From NCBI RefSeq assembly GCF_032190615.1, contig NZ_JAVLAT010000002.1, positions 734,001-798,000 on the forward strand: DNA of 64,000 nt, in the 5' to 3' direction. Positions 45,893 through 54,027 of the stretch are shown one piece after another (the first letter of the stretch is position 1; each line of letters opens with the position of its first letter). The translations under genes were made by a program, and so were the position numbers. The notes beneath the pieces were generated by a model. It was not told where the DNA came from. It ran no database searches and was given only the letters and a program-made list of their open reading frames with translations. This DNA comes from Brucella pseudogrignonensis (GTDB lineage Bacteria > Pseudomonadota > Alphaproteobacteria > Rhizobiales > Rhizobiaceae).

Positions 45893-46591
45893 ATGAAAAT
45901 CAAAGCGATCTTGTTTGCTTCGGCAGCTATTTTTGCAGGCATCTCGGCAGCAAACGCAGCTGACGCCATTGTTTATGAAGAGCCAGCTCCAGTAGTTGCT
46001 GCGCCATCGTTCACATGGAACGGTGCATATCTTGGTGGCCAGATTGGCTACGGCTGGGGCAAGTCAACGTTTAGCGATGCCGATGGAGAAGGCGGTCGCC
46101 TCAAGCCAGATGGCTTCCTCGGTGGTCTATATGCAGGTTACAACTTTGACCTCGGCAACAGCGTTGTACTTGGTATTGACGGTGACGTAACCTACAATAA
46201 CCTCAAGAAGCGTTTCTCAGAAACAGATATTGACGGTGATTTCGCTAGCTTAGAAAGCAAATTGCGTTGGTCGGGTGCTGTACGTGCACGTGCAGGTTAC
46301 GCAGTTGACCGCTTCCTGCCTTACATCGCTGGTGGTGTAGCTTTCGGTCAGGTCAAGAACTCTGCAACCTCAATCGTTGACGGCTTTGAAGACAATTTCT
46401 CTTCCAGCAAGACCCACACCGGCTGGACAGCAGGTGCTGGTGTTGATTACGCTGCAACCGACAACGTAATCCTTCGTCTCGAATATCGTTATACCGATTA
46501 CGGTCACAAGAACTTTGACGTTGACGGTGTAGACACCCGCAACAAGTTTAAGACCAATGAAGTCCGTCTCGGCGTGGCATACAAATTCTAA
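45893..46591 (+). CDS. Outer-membrane beta-barrel protein, Omp25/Omp31 family
   Basis: This 232-residue protein has a Sec signal peptide (MKIKAILFASAAIFAGISAA, cleaved after NAA-D), the mature start VYEEPAPVVAAPSFTWNGAY and an eight-stranded barrel with alternating residues. It ends in an aromatic-terminated strand (GVAYKF), the usual BAM signal. Members are major surface proteins in Brucella and Ochrobactrum. GGAGAG precedes the ATG. It is a monocistronic gene with its own terminator. Confidence 0.93.
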   Translation: MKIKAILFASAAIFAGISAANAADAIVYEEPAPVVAAPSFTWNGAYLGGQIGYGWGKSTFSDADGEGGRLKPDGFLGGLYAGYNFDLGNSVVLGIDGDVTYNNLKKRFSETDIDGDFASLESKLRWSGAVRARAGYAVDRFLPYIAGGVAFGQVKNSATSIVDGFEDNFSSSKTHTGWTAGAGVDYAATDNVILRLEYRYTDYGHKNFDVDGVDTRNKFKTNEVRLGVAYKF

Positions 46592-46615
46592 TAACTGTTG
46601 ACCTCCAGTTTAACT

Positions 46616-46646
46616 AAACCGCTCGGAGAAATCTGGGCGGTTTTTA
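46616..46646 (+). terminator. Terminator after the Omp25/31 gene
   Basis: AAACCGCTC and GGGCGGTTTTT pair around a GGAGAAATCT loop, 25 bp downstream of the stop. Confidence 0.8.
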
Positions 46647-46817
46647 TTTGTAGGTTAGAGCCGAAGCATAACGGGTGGGCGAAAAGAATGAAAATTCTCG
46701 TGCAAATTACACCCCTTTTATGGGCCAATACGGTGCGCCACACATATAAAATTAAAAGCGCTTGAAACATACCCTTGGCGTTATATCTACACTGCTAGAA
46801 GCAAATGAGGTGGTGAG

Positions 46818-47351
46818 ATGAAGTTGAAACATTGGGGTGTTATAACTGCATTGGCTGGTCTTGCGATCTTGACCGCTTGCAAAACCACACGGCACGATTT
46901 GGCTTTGGCTCCAGTTCAAAATTTTGATTCAGATCGATATTTAGGGAAATGGTATGAACTCGGTCGTATTGAAAACCGCTTTGAAAAAGGAATGAACCAA
47001 ACCACGGCCCAATACTCGCTAAACGAGGACGGTTCGATAAAAGTCGTTAATGCTGGTTACGATCCGGCAAAAGGCAAATTCAGAAGCTCCACCGGCAAGG
47101 CAAAGTTTGCTGAGGCATCAAACGTTGGTGCGTTGAAAGTTTCCTTCTTTGGCCCGTTTTACGGCGCTTATAATATCGTGGCTCTTGACCGTAATTATCA
47201 ATGGTCGATTGTTGCGGGGGATAATCCTAAGAAATATTTTTGGGTACTGTCTCGTCAGCCAAAGTTGACGAGCGCACTAAAATCTGAGGCTTCGAAAGTT
47301 GCTAAGGCACTTGGTGTTGATCCATCGACCATTATTTGGGTGGAGCAGTGA
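46818..47351 (+). CDS. blc: Bacterial lipocalin Blc
   Basis: This 177-residue protein has a lipoprotein signal ending in the lipobox LTAC (Cys about residue 21), then the lipocalin motif GKWYELGRIENRFEKG and a conserved C-terminal WVLSRQP. Residue 2 after Cys is Thr, not Asp, so outer-membrane sorting is likely. Blc binds fatty acids or lysophospholipids and is a stress-linked envelope protein. It stands alone. Confidence 0.95.
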   Translation: MKLKHWGVITALAGLAILTACKTTRHDLALAPVQNFDSDRYLGKWYELGRIENRFEKGMNQTTAQYSLNEDGSIKVVNAGYDPAKGKFRSSTGKAKFAEASNVGALKVSFFGPFYGAYNIVALDRNYQWSIVAGDNPKKYFWVLSRQPKLTSALKSEASKVAKALGVDPSTIIWVEQ

Positions 47352-47426
47352 TCTTCGATTTCACTAGTTAGCATCCAAATGTCCACCTGATTGCCGGGAG
47401 GTGCAAATCCTCCCAAAGTTTTTGAT

Positions 47427-47957
47427 CTAAGGAAGCATCCTTTTCAAGATATTATCCTTTTTGTAAAACTGATGCCAAAGTGCGGCAAGAGAATGTATTG
47501 CCACAACGATAAGAATGAGATTTGCGAGGAAACCGTGAATTTCTTTCACTGTTCCTGACAAATCTCTGTTTGGAGTTATGAATTGAGGAATGGAGAATAT
47601 TCCAAAGAAAGAAAGCTCGTTACCTCTGAGCGGGGCAAGCCAAATGCCGAGTACAGGGATCAAGACCAGAAGAGTATAAAGCAAGTGATGTGCAAATTTT
47701 GCTGCCTTCTTTTCAAGTGGTGACATCGTATCGGGCATTACTGGCGTGCTAGAGAAAACTCTAACAATTATTCGCCAGATTACGAACGCCAACAACAGTA
47801 GCCCGATTGAAATATGCAGCCACCACACATTGCTGCGCTCAGTAGACCCCCGAGGAAAAAAGTCTTCCCCGAACGTTACGAGATAGGCAAAAATTACTAG
47901 TAAGAAAACTGACCAGTGAAGAAACTTTTGGATAGGTGTGTAAGAGGAGCGGGCCAT
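47427..47957 (-). CDS. Cytochrome b561
   Basis: This 176-residue membrane protein has four TM helices with His heme ligands in FLHWSVF, WWLHISIGLL, AHHLLYTLL and EIHGFLANLILIVVAIHSLAALWHQF. This is the bacterial cytochrome b561 (CybB/YceJ) pattern, thought to pass electrons from quinol to periplasmic acceptors, including superoxide in the E. coli protein. It is encoded alone, with no YceI neighbour in view. Confidence 0.92.
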   Translation of the reverse strand: MARSSYTPIQKFLHWSVFLLVIFAYLVTFGEDFFPRGSTERSNVWWLHISIGLLLLAFVIWRIIVRVFSSTPVMPDTMSPLEKKAAKFAHHLLYTLLVLIPVLGIWLAPLRGNELSFFGIFSIPQFITPNRDLSGTVKEIHGFLANLILIVVAIHSLAALWHQFYKKDNILKRMLP

Positions 47958-48084
47958 TAGACTTCTCCGGTTTAGAACAGTTTTAGTTTTTTCCTAAATT
48001 ACGGCAATCTTTTGTCTTCTTTTTCTTGAAGGTGTATTGGTTCGGAAGACTTAGTAAAAGTCTCTTCAAAAATACCAGCAGCAT

Positions 48085-48158
48085 TCGCCCTTAGCCTAAC
48101 GTTAGGGCAACGCACTTTGAATGCGTGTGTCTTGGTTCGATCCCAAGAGGGCGACGCA
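48085..48158 (+). tRNA. tRNA-Gln-like sequence (anticodon TTG), atypical
   Basis: A 74-nt cloverleaf can be drawn. Acceptor TCGCCCT/AGGGCGA (7 bp) and anticodon arm ACGCA-CTTTGAA-TGCGT give TTG; the T arm CTTGG-TTCGATC-CCAAG is also perfect. The D arm has only three pairs (GCC/GGC) and its loop lacks the usual GG, and the 3' end reads GCA rather than CCA. It may be a phage-borne or decayed tRNA. It lies at the far side of the accessory region that begins at tRNA-Pro. Confidence 0.55.
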
Positions 48159-48469
48159 GTTTATCCGTATAGTGGTAGGCCGCTGTGTATGCAGATGGTG
48201 CTTAAAACGTGCTAGAAACGTGCTAAAAACGGCTAAAGCACCGTTATTTTAATGGCTTGAGGTGGTGTCGCGGGTCCACTGGACGAAAATGGCATCAAAT
48301 CGGGTATCAAGTTATTGTTTTGGGTGTCTTTTTCAGTGCGAGTCCATCTTAATTTCGGTTATTAAATCGTACCATCCAGCCCCGCTTAGTGGGGGTTTTC
48401 TGTTTGGGGAGAATAATGGCAACTTGTGACCTGAGAATCTCCCTGAATGGAGATAGCCTGTCTGTAATG
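48159..48469. other. Region after the tRNA-like sequence
   Basis: It contains short direct repeats (AAACGTGCTA, twice, then AAACGGCTA at 48207-48236) and a GTGGTAGG stretch that recalls a tRNA D arm, but no second cloverleaf can be closed. No gene is seen. Confidence 0.35.
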
Positions 48470-48688
48470 CTATCGCCGCTTACCGAGGCCGCGAATAAAT
48501 TTCGTGAATTTGGTGACCGCCTTCTTAACTTCCTTAATTCCAGCGAAAAGCTGTTCACTGTCGATGACGACATCAGACCCGCATCCGGCGCAGCTGAGCT
48601 TGTCGTGAGTTTTAAGCCAAGCGATGGTCTTCTCGGCCTTGTGTCCGCATTTAGGGCAAGCAACCCCAATTTTCTGATCTTCGAACAT
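48470..48688 (-). CDS. Small zinc-ribbon protein (72 aa)
   Basis: The protein begins MFEDQKIGVACPKCGHKAEK. Two Cys pairs, CPKC (about 11-14) and CAGC (about 33-36), form a four-Cys zinc ribbon; a basic helical tail (VKKAVTKFTKFIRGLGKRR) follows. Such proteins may bind nucleic acid or serve as assembly factors; no specific function is known. It lies in accessory DNA between the tRNA-like sequence and IS remnants. Confidence 0.7.
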   Translation of the reverse strand: MFEDQKIGVACPKCGHKAEKTIAWLKTHDKLSCAGCGSDVVIDSEQLFAGIKEVKKAVTKFTKFIRGLGKRR

Positions 48689-48926
48689 GATGAGCCTCTC
48701 CTTGGCAATTCAGCAATGCGCCATCTTCGTACGCACTCCTGTTTCGTTAATGAAAACCGGCCTTTCAGGATCAAGCTCAAGCTGACTTTCAAACCACTCC
48801 TCACGCCTGCTCATTAGGTCTGGCTGCTTCTGCTCCAGTGCATGTGCGGTCTTTATGGAATGGCCCGCCCCTTTCCCCAGCGTCTGTTAGGATGCTGTCG
48901 TGTGTGAAGAAGGAAGAAACGAGCCC

Positions 48927-49199
48927 ATGACTGTTGTGATCCTTGGAGTTGATCTGGGCAAGACATCTTGTAGCGTCGTGGGTGTTGATGCCACTGGCGC
49001 GGTAGTTGCGTGCAGGACGATGCGTCGTCAGACCCTAATTGATTACGTAATGAAACTTCCGACTTGCATTGTAGCGATGGAAGCGTGCTGTGGAGCTCTT
49101 CATCTTGGTCGGCTGTTTGCGGCACAAGGCCACGAGGTCCGTCTGATGTCGCCGGAATATACGTTATGTCCGTTGCTTACACCTGATTGGGTCTGGTGA
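48927..49199 (+). pseudogene. IS110-family transposase, N-terminal fragment
   Basis: The frame MTVVILGVDLGKTSCSVVGV with MEACCGALHLGRLFAAQGHE and RLMSPEY is the N-terminal DEDD (RuvC-like) part of IS110 transposases. Likeness ends after MSPEY (about 49163) and a stop follows within 40 bp. The rest of the gene, including the C-terminal Ser domain, is absent, so the fragment is inert. Confidence 0.85.
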
Positions 49200-49202
49200 G
49201 CG

Positions 49203-49312
49203 CTAGAGCGTTTCCAGGTTTCATTGAATCATTAAAAATGCTCAATCTCTTTGTTTGTTTTACGCGCATCTTGTTCCGAAAACCGTTTTACACTTTTCGG
49301 GATGAGCTCTAG
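49203..49312. repeat. RIME-like palindromic element (copy B)
   Basis: This 110-bp element is bounded by CTAGAGC (49203-49209) and GCTCTAG (49306-49312). It contains the stretch TTACGCGCATCTTGTTCCG followed by AAAACCGTTTTACACTTTTC, nearly identical to copy A near 10130-10175. It sits exactly between an IS110 fragment and a truncated IS3-type transposase. Confidence 0.8.
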
Positions 49313-49860
49313 CTTACGCAGGAGATAGGGATGGATTTTATGCCCTGGTGCTGGCTTCGAAGTGTTGGGTCGACGGTAAATCGTCTCGATGCTCATCTTC
49401 TTTATTAGAGTAGCGACATGGAGTGCCCAAACTCAAGCCCTTCTCCTTTCAAAATCCCTGCAACATCCGACTTCCCGCGAATGGATATTCCGGATGCAAT
49501 TCATCAATCCGGCGCCTTAATGCCAGATCGCCATCCGATGCAGCGTGCGGTGAATAGTAGACACGGCTACGGCTGCCCCCCGGAGCTTTGCCTGTCGTGC
49601 GACCGAAAGCTTGTGAGTACGCGCGATCATTTCCTTGCACCCAGCAATTCCGCCTTGGTCTCGTCGCTGAAAACACTGATCGCTCCCTCAAGAAGCTGAT
49701 CTTTCTATTGCATTATTTGGTTCGCGTGCACGTCAAACTGCAGGGATAATTCCACTGGCGTATACTCGCTTCGGATTGCAGCAAGCGCAACTTTACCTTG
49801 AAAGCTGGGCTATTGTTTCGGCGTAGACGTCTTGTCATGGTATCTCCCGTTTCCAGCATC
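49313..49860 (-). pseudogene. IS3-family transposase remnant (orfA/orfB)
   Basis: Minus-strand fragments run from an orfA-like start at 49839 (MTRRLRRNNSPAFKVKLRLL) through an orfB part with SRVYYSPHAAS and DLALRRRIDELHPEYPFAGS (49449-49691). They end in SIETIYRRPNTSKPAPGHK and HPYLLRK, just before 49313. Several frameshifts and stops separate them. The DDE catalytic half is missing; the sequence breaks off at the edge of the RIME-like repeat. Confidence 0.8.
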
Positions 49861-50012
49861 TAAGCCGAAGTCAGGCAGAATTTCCACTGAGCCTAGCTAT
49901 GCAGATTTTCCGAGCCAATGCTAAGGATTATTGGATCATTTTAAGAAACAAAAATGATGTCAAATACGAAGATTGCAGTAAAAGTTATATTTGTTCAATT
50001 TGATTTATTATA

Positions 50013-51050
50013 TTAAAATTTGTTCTTCTTATAAAGTATCCTTAATAGATACAGGCCTCCCAATAGGCCTGTGGTTAGTCCAATCGGCATTTTGATGTTT
50101 AATGGAAAATGCTGCGCAAATAAATCCGCTCCAACAAGCAACACTGCTCCCATCAGCGCACTCGCAATCAACGGGACGCCCGGAGCGTGTGTCAGCCGAC
50201 GCACAAGCTGCGGGGCCGCCAGCGCAATAAAAGCGATCGGCCCTGTGGCGGCAGTGGCAACTGAAGTGAGCGCCACTGCAACAAGCACCATCGCAAGACG
50301 TGTTGTCTCAACAGAGATACCCAATTGACGTGCCGCATCATCGCCCATTTCAAGCAAGCTGATGCGTGGAGCAAAATAGATGACAATTGGAACAACAAGG
50401 AAAAAGCCAATTACTGCCGGGATCGCATGGGACCATGTTCTGGTATTCAGCGATCCGGCGAGCCAGAGCTGAGCGGAGGCGGCCTGATCAAGATCTCCGG
50501 CGACAAGCAATATAGTATTGATACCTGAGAGAACCGCGCCAACACCAAGCCCGATCAGAATGAGCCTGTAACCGCCAGTCGTCCTGCCTTTCAAAGCCAG
50601 CAGGAACACAATCATGGCCGTTCCCAAACCCGAAAGCACCGCCGCAAGCGCTGTTTCAAAGGGGCCAGCGTTAAAAAGAATGATCTGAACGATGGCTCCG
50701 GTCGCAGCACCCGTCGTAAAGCCGATAATGTCGGGCGAGCCGAGCGCATTGCGCGAGATCGACTGAAAAATCGATCCAGCCATGCCAAGCGATGCCCCCA
50801 CGAAAATCGCTGTTACAAGGCGGGGCAAGCGAACACGCATAATAATGCGCTCTGCGGTCGGGTTCGTTGCATCTCCAAACAGACTTTTTATGATTTCGCC
50901 GGGCGAAAACGACATCGTGCCGGTGCCAATGTGCAAGATGCCAAGCAAAATCAAAACACATATCAGACTAAAGCAAACGACCAGCGTGCGTGATCTCCAT
51001 TGGATAGAGATATTTCCAAGTCTGAAAACGGATTTGTGGCGATTGCTCAT
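50013..51050 (-). CDS. Iron-chelate ABC transporter permease (FecCD family)
   Basis: This 345-residue permease begins MSNRHKSVFRLGNISIQWRS. It has about nine to ten TM helices and the FecCD motifs RLPRLVTAIFVGASLGMAGS and GPIAFIALAAPQLVRRL, the coupling region for the ATPase. Its ATG overlaps the preceding permease stop by 4 nt (ATGA). A longer open frame upstream overlaps that gene and does not look like protein. It is last in the binding protein-permease-permease transcript. Confidence 0.93.
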   Translation of the reverse strand: MSNRHKSVFRLGNISIQWRSRTLVVCFSLICVLILLGILHIGTGTMSFSPGEIIKSLFGDATNPTAERIIMRVRLPRLVTAIFVGASLGMAGSIFQSISRNALGSPDIIGFTTGAATGAIVQIILFNAGPFETALAAVLSGLGTAMIVFLLALKGRTTGGYRLILIGLGVGAVLSGINTILLVAGDLDQAASAQLWLAGSLNTRTWSHAIPAVIGFFLVVPIVIYFAPRISLLEMGDDAARQLGISVETTRLAMVLVAVALTSVATAATGPIAFIALAAPQLVRRLTHAPGVPLIASALMGAVLLVGADLFAQHFPLNIKMPIGLTTGLLGGLYLLRILYKKNKF

Positions 51051-52102
51051 AGTTTTGACAATCGAAGCTGGCGCACGATGATGATGAAGAATGGCCCGCC
51101 AATCAGCATCGCTATGATCCCTGCTGCGACTTCTGCGGGCGCGGCGACGACGCGCCCTACAATGTCCGCGCCGAGCAACAAAATTGCTGCAAACAATGCC
51201 GAATAAGGCAATATCCAGCGGTAATTTGGCCCGACAATGGTTCTTGCAAGATGGGGTGCAACCAGACCGACAAAACCAATCGGTCCGGCACCCGCCGTTG
51301 CTGATCCTGCAAGAAGCATGACTGAAAGGCACGACAGGAACCATGTGGCATAGACATTGACGCCAAGTGCAGCACCCAGTTCTTTGCCAAGCGCAATGGC
51401 ATTCAATTTGCCCGCAAGCGAGAAAGCAATCAGCAAGCCAATTGCGACGGAGACAGCCAATACCCGAATGACATCATAGTTTCGGCCTTCAACCGACCCG
51501 GCCGACCAGTTTCGGAATTGGTCCAGCACGTCCGTTGGCGCATTGATGATGACAATGCCGGTAATCGAGGCCAGCACAACGGAAAGCCCCGCACCAGCCA
51601 ACACCAGACGCACTGGATTGGTGCCCGTGCCATTGGCTTGTCCCAGAATGAACACGGCCACGCCTGCAAGACCCGCACCAGCAAAAGCGAACCAGACATA
51701 TTGCACCATGCTTGTCAGATTGAATGCCACGATCCCTAGGATCACAGCCACTGCTGCACCCGAATTGATGCCGAGTAGCCCGGGCTCTGCGAGTGGATTG
51801 CGCGTCACCGCCTGCATGATTGCGCCTGCGACGCCCAGTGCAAGACCTGCAAAAATGGCAACCATCGTGCGCGGAATACGCAATTCGCGAACGATCAGAT
51901 GCTGATCATTATGCAGATCGGGCTTCCACAAAGCCTGCAAACTATCGCCAAGTGGGATCGTGCGGGAGCCGAGCGTAAAGCTCAAAATGATAGCGATAAA
52001 CAACACCAGCAACCCAACACCCAATCCCCACATCCGACGCTTACGCAGATATGTTGCTGTTACTCTAAAGGCGTTGGCGGAAGTGGTGTTTACGGCGGTC
52101 AT
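51047..52102 (-). CDS. Iron-chelate ABC transporter permease (FecCD family)
   Basis: This 351-residue permease carries RIPRTMVAIFAGLALGVAGA and AGPIGFVGLVAPHLARTIVG, diagnostic of FecCD/BtuC-type importers for ferric siderophores, heme or cobalamin. Overlaps of 4 nt link it to the binding protein upstream and the second permease downstream. It would heterodimerise with the next permease and use the divergently encoded ATPase at 53.2 kb. Confidence 0.94.
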   Translation of the reverse strand: MTAVNTTSANAFRVTATYLRKRRMWGLGVGLLVLFIAIILSFTLGSRTIPLGDSLQALWKPDLHNDQHLIVRELRIPRTMVAIFAGLALGVAGAIMQAVTRNPLAEPGLLGINSGAAVAVILGIVAFNLTSMVQYVWFAFAGAGLAGVAVFILGQANGTGTNPVRLVLAGAGLSVVLASITGIVIINAPTDVLDQFRNWSAGSVEGRNYDVIRVLAVSVAIGLLIAFSLAGKLNAIALGKELGAALGVNVYATWFLSCLSVMLLAGSATAGAGPIGFVGLVAPHLARTIVGPNYRWILPYSALFAAILLLGADIVGRVVAAPAEVAAGIIAMLIGGPFFIIIVRQLRLSKL

Positions 52103-53061
52103 TGACGGAAATTGGCAGCCACAATATCGATCAGCTGAATACCAGAATAGTAGTCGATCCGGAACGAGGTTGCGCCAAGCGGATAGACTTGCTTGCTTTT
52201 CACAGGATCAAGATTGGCTAGCACCGGATCTTTCAAAAATGCGTTCACATCGGCATGAAGACCACGTAGCAGGAATACACTTTTGCCGGTAATGGCGGCT
52301 GAAAGATTCTCATGCGAGATAAAATCAAAATCCGAACTGCGTGTCACCTGTCCGGCGAGTGATGCGGGAAGCCCTTCGACCTTAAAGCCAAGAGCCTGAA
52401 GAAGCTGCCCCTGAGCACTATCAGTTTTGCCAATCGAATAGCTGTTGCCGATGTTATACCCCACGATCGTAATTGGCTCGCTGGGAGCAACCATTTCTGC
52501 GGCCACTTTGGCGGCATAATCGTCAAAACGGGCTGACGCTGCCACGGCCTCCTGTTCAAGACCTGTCGCTCTGCCGATTTCGGCTGCAATGTCCTGCCAG
52601 CTCTGGTTGGAATAATTGACAACCATCGTTGGAATGCCCTGCGCTTTCAGCTCAGGATAATGCTGCAACACGCTGTCGGCGCCGGTTGCCGATGCAATCA
52701 CGAGATCAGGTTCAAAGGCAATAATCGCTTCAATATCGAAATCGAGATTGGAGTAGAGAACCTCAACGCCCCGCTCGTCAGCAACTTTAGCCCATTGCGA
52801 GAAAAAGCCCTTATCATCACTAAGAATGCTCGGTGTGGTCGCAGTAGTTGCAATCAACGGTGCATTGATCGCCAGCAGAATGCCTGTCAGGCTCGGCGCG
52901 GTCGAGACAATACGCAATGGCTTTGACTTTAATGTCAGTTCGCCCGAATAGTGCTTTATCGTCCGGGGCCAACTGTCATTTTGGGCGAGGGCAACTTTAA
53001 ACGGCAGCATGAGTATTGCAAGCATAACGAGAACTGAGGCGATGATTTTTAAGGGTTTCAC
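52099..53061 (-). CDS. Periplasmic iron-chelate binding protein (FepB/FecB type)
   Basis: This 320-residue protein has a Sec signal peptide ending near VALA-QN and no lipobox. The cluster A-2 type III binding fold shows in LRIVSTAPSLTGILLAINA, FDIEAIIAFEPDLVIASATG and GIPTMVVNYSNQSWQDIAAE. It hands a ferric chelate to the two FecCD permeases that follow with 4-nt overlap. Its promoter faces the ATPase gene and carries a putative IclR site. Confidence 0.92.
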   Translation of the reverse strand: MKPLKIIASVLVMLAILMLPFKVALAQNDSWPRTIKHYSGELTLKSKPLRIVSTAPSLTGILLAINAPLIATTATTPSILSDDKGFFSQWAKVADERGVEVLYSNLDFDIEAIIAFEPDLVIASATGADSVLQHYPELKAQGIPTMVVNYSNQSWQDIAAEIGRATGLEQEAVAASARFDDYAAKVAAEMVAPSEPITIVGYNIGNSYSIGKTDSAQGQLLQALGFKVEGLPASLAGQVTRSSDFDFISHENLSAAITGKSVFLLRGLHADVNAFLKDPVLANLDPVKSKQVYPLGATSFRIDYYSGIQLIDIVAANFRQ

Positions 53062-53141
53062 GACCGATCCTTATCTGAGATCGTTATTCTGCGGTTCTGG
53101 CTAGTGAGGACACTTTGCTAAAATATGAATGTTGCGCTCCA

Positions 53142-53158
53142 TATTGCAGAACGCATTC
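53142..53158. promoter_or_regulatory. Putative IclR operator in the binding protein/ATPase divergent promoter
   Basis: TATTGCAGAACGCATTC contains an imperfect TGCR-N3-CGCA inverted repeat and matches 15 of 17 bases at 55047-55063 upstream of the TonB receptor gene. Repetition in two promoters flanking the iclR gene is the basis for the call. Confidence 0.55.
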
Positions 53159-53180
53159 TACAATGCAATACGGAGCATTC

Positions 53181-53216
53181 ATGACGCGCCGCCGATTTTC
53201 TACTTACAGCCGTTAG
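53181..53216 (+). CDS. Possible 11-codon leader ORF before the ATPase gene
   Basis: ATG 53181 follows GGAG at 5 nt and encodes MTRRRFSTYSR, ending in TAG 10 nt before the ATPase ATG. The ATPase ribosome-binding site (AGGA) overlaps this stop. It could couple translation but could equally be chance. Confidence 0.25.
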   Translation: MTRRRFSTYSR

Positions 53217-53226
53217 GACTCCAGAC

Positions 53227-54027
53227 ATGAATCATCGCCTTCGCGCCGATACTGTTACGCTGAAATATGATGAACGCACTGTCGCGCGGGACCTTTCTGT
53301 GGCTATTCCGGATGCATCTTTTACGGTGATTGTTGGCCCGAATGCTTGCGGAAAATCAACGCTGTTGCGGGCGCTGTCGCGTCTGCTGAAACCTTCAACG
53401 GGCAAGATTGTGCTGGATGGCGGTGACATTGCAAGCTTGCCAGCAAAAGAAACGGCGCGTCGTCTTGGTCTATTGCCACAAAGCTCGATTGCGCCGGAAG
53501 GGATCACGGTTGCTGATCTGGTTGCACGCGGACGTTATCCGCATCAGTCATTTTTGCGGCAATGGTCGGAAGCCGACGAGGCCGCCGTTGCTCAAGCCAT
53601 GGCATCGACCAAGATAACCGAGCTCGCCAATCGTTTGGTCGACGAGTTGTCGGGTGGGCAAAGGCAGCGTGTCTGGATCGCCCTGGTGCTGGCGCAAGAC
53701 ACGCCAATCCTGTTGCTTGATGAGCCAACGACCTATCTCGACATTGCACATCAGATTGAGTTGCTGGATCTCCTGGCCCAGCTGAACAAGCAGGGACGCA
53801 CTGTTGTTGCGGTTCTACATGAACTCAATCATGCATGTCGTTATGCATCGCATCTGATCGCCTTGCGCGATGGTGCATTGATTGCGCAGGGGAAGCCCGC
53901 CGATATTGTGACAGAACAACTGGTCGAAGAGGTCTTCGGGCTGGCATCGGTTATCATCGCCGACCCTGTTTCCGGCACACCACTGATTGTGCCGAAAAGC
54001 AGTGCCTCCATTGACGAAGTAGCCTAA
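53227..54027 (+). CDS. Iron-chelate ABC transporter ATP-binding protein (FepC type)
   Basis: This 266-residue ATPase has Walker A GPNACGKSTLL, the FecE/FepC-like stretch LGLLPQSSIAPEGITVADLV and ARGRYPHQ, signature [18 protein letters not shown], Walker B PILLLDEPTTYLD and the switch His in AVLHELNHACRYA. It powers the two FecCD permeases, from which it is divergently transcribed. Its stop overlaps that of the convergent iclR gene by 3 nt. Confidence 0.95.
   Translation: MNHRLRADTVTLKYDERTVARDLSVAIPDASFTVIVGPNACGKSTLLRALSRLLKPSTGKIVLDGGDIASLPAKETARRLGLLPQSSIAPEGITVADLVARGRYPHQSFLRQWSEADEAAVAQAMASTKITELANRLVDELSGGQRQRVWIALVLAQDTPILLLDEPTTYLDIAHQIELLDLLAQLNKQGRTVVAVLHELNHACRYASHLIALRDGALIAQGKPADIVTEQLVEEVFGLASVIIADPVSGTPLIVPKSSASIDEVA

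Noticed and set aside
48159..48240. A second tRNA after the tRNA-Gln-like sequence
   Set aside because: A GTGGTAGG D-arm-like stretch is present, but no acceptor, anticodon or T arm can be paired around it.
53062..53226. A Fur or iron-response box in the chelate-importer promoter
   Set aside because: No recognisable 19-bp Fur box or Irr ICE motif was seen; only the IclR-like palindrome stands out.
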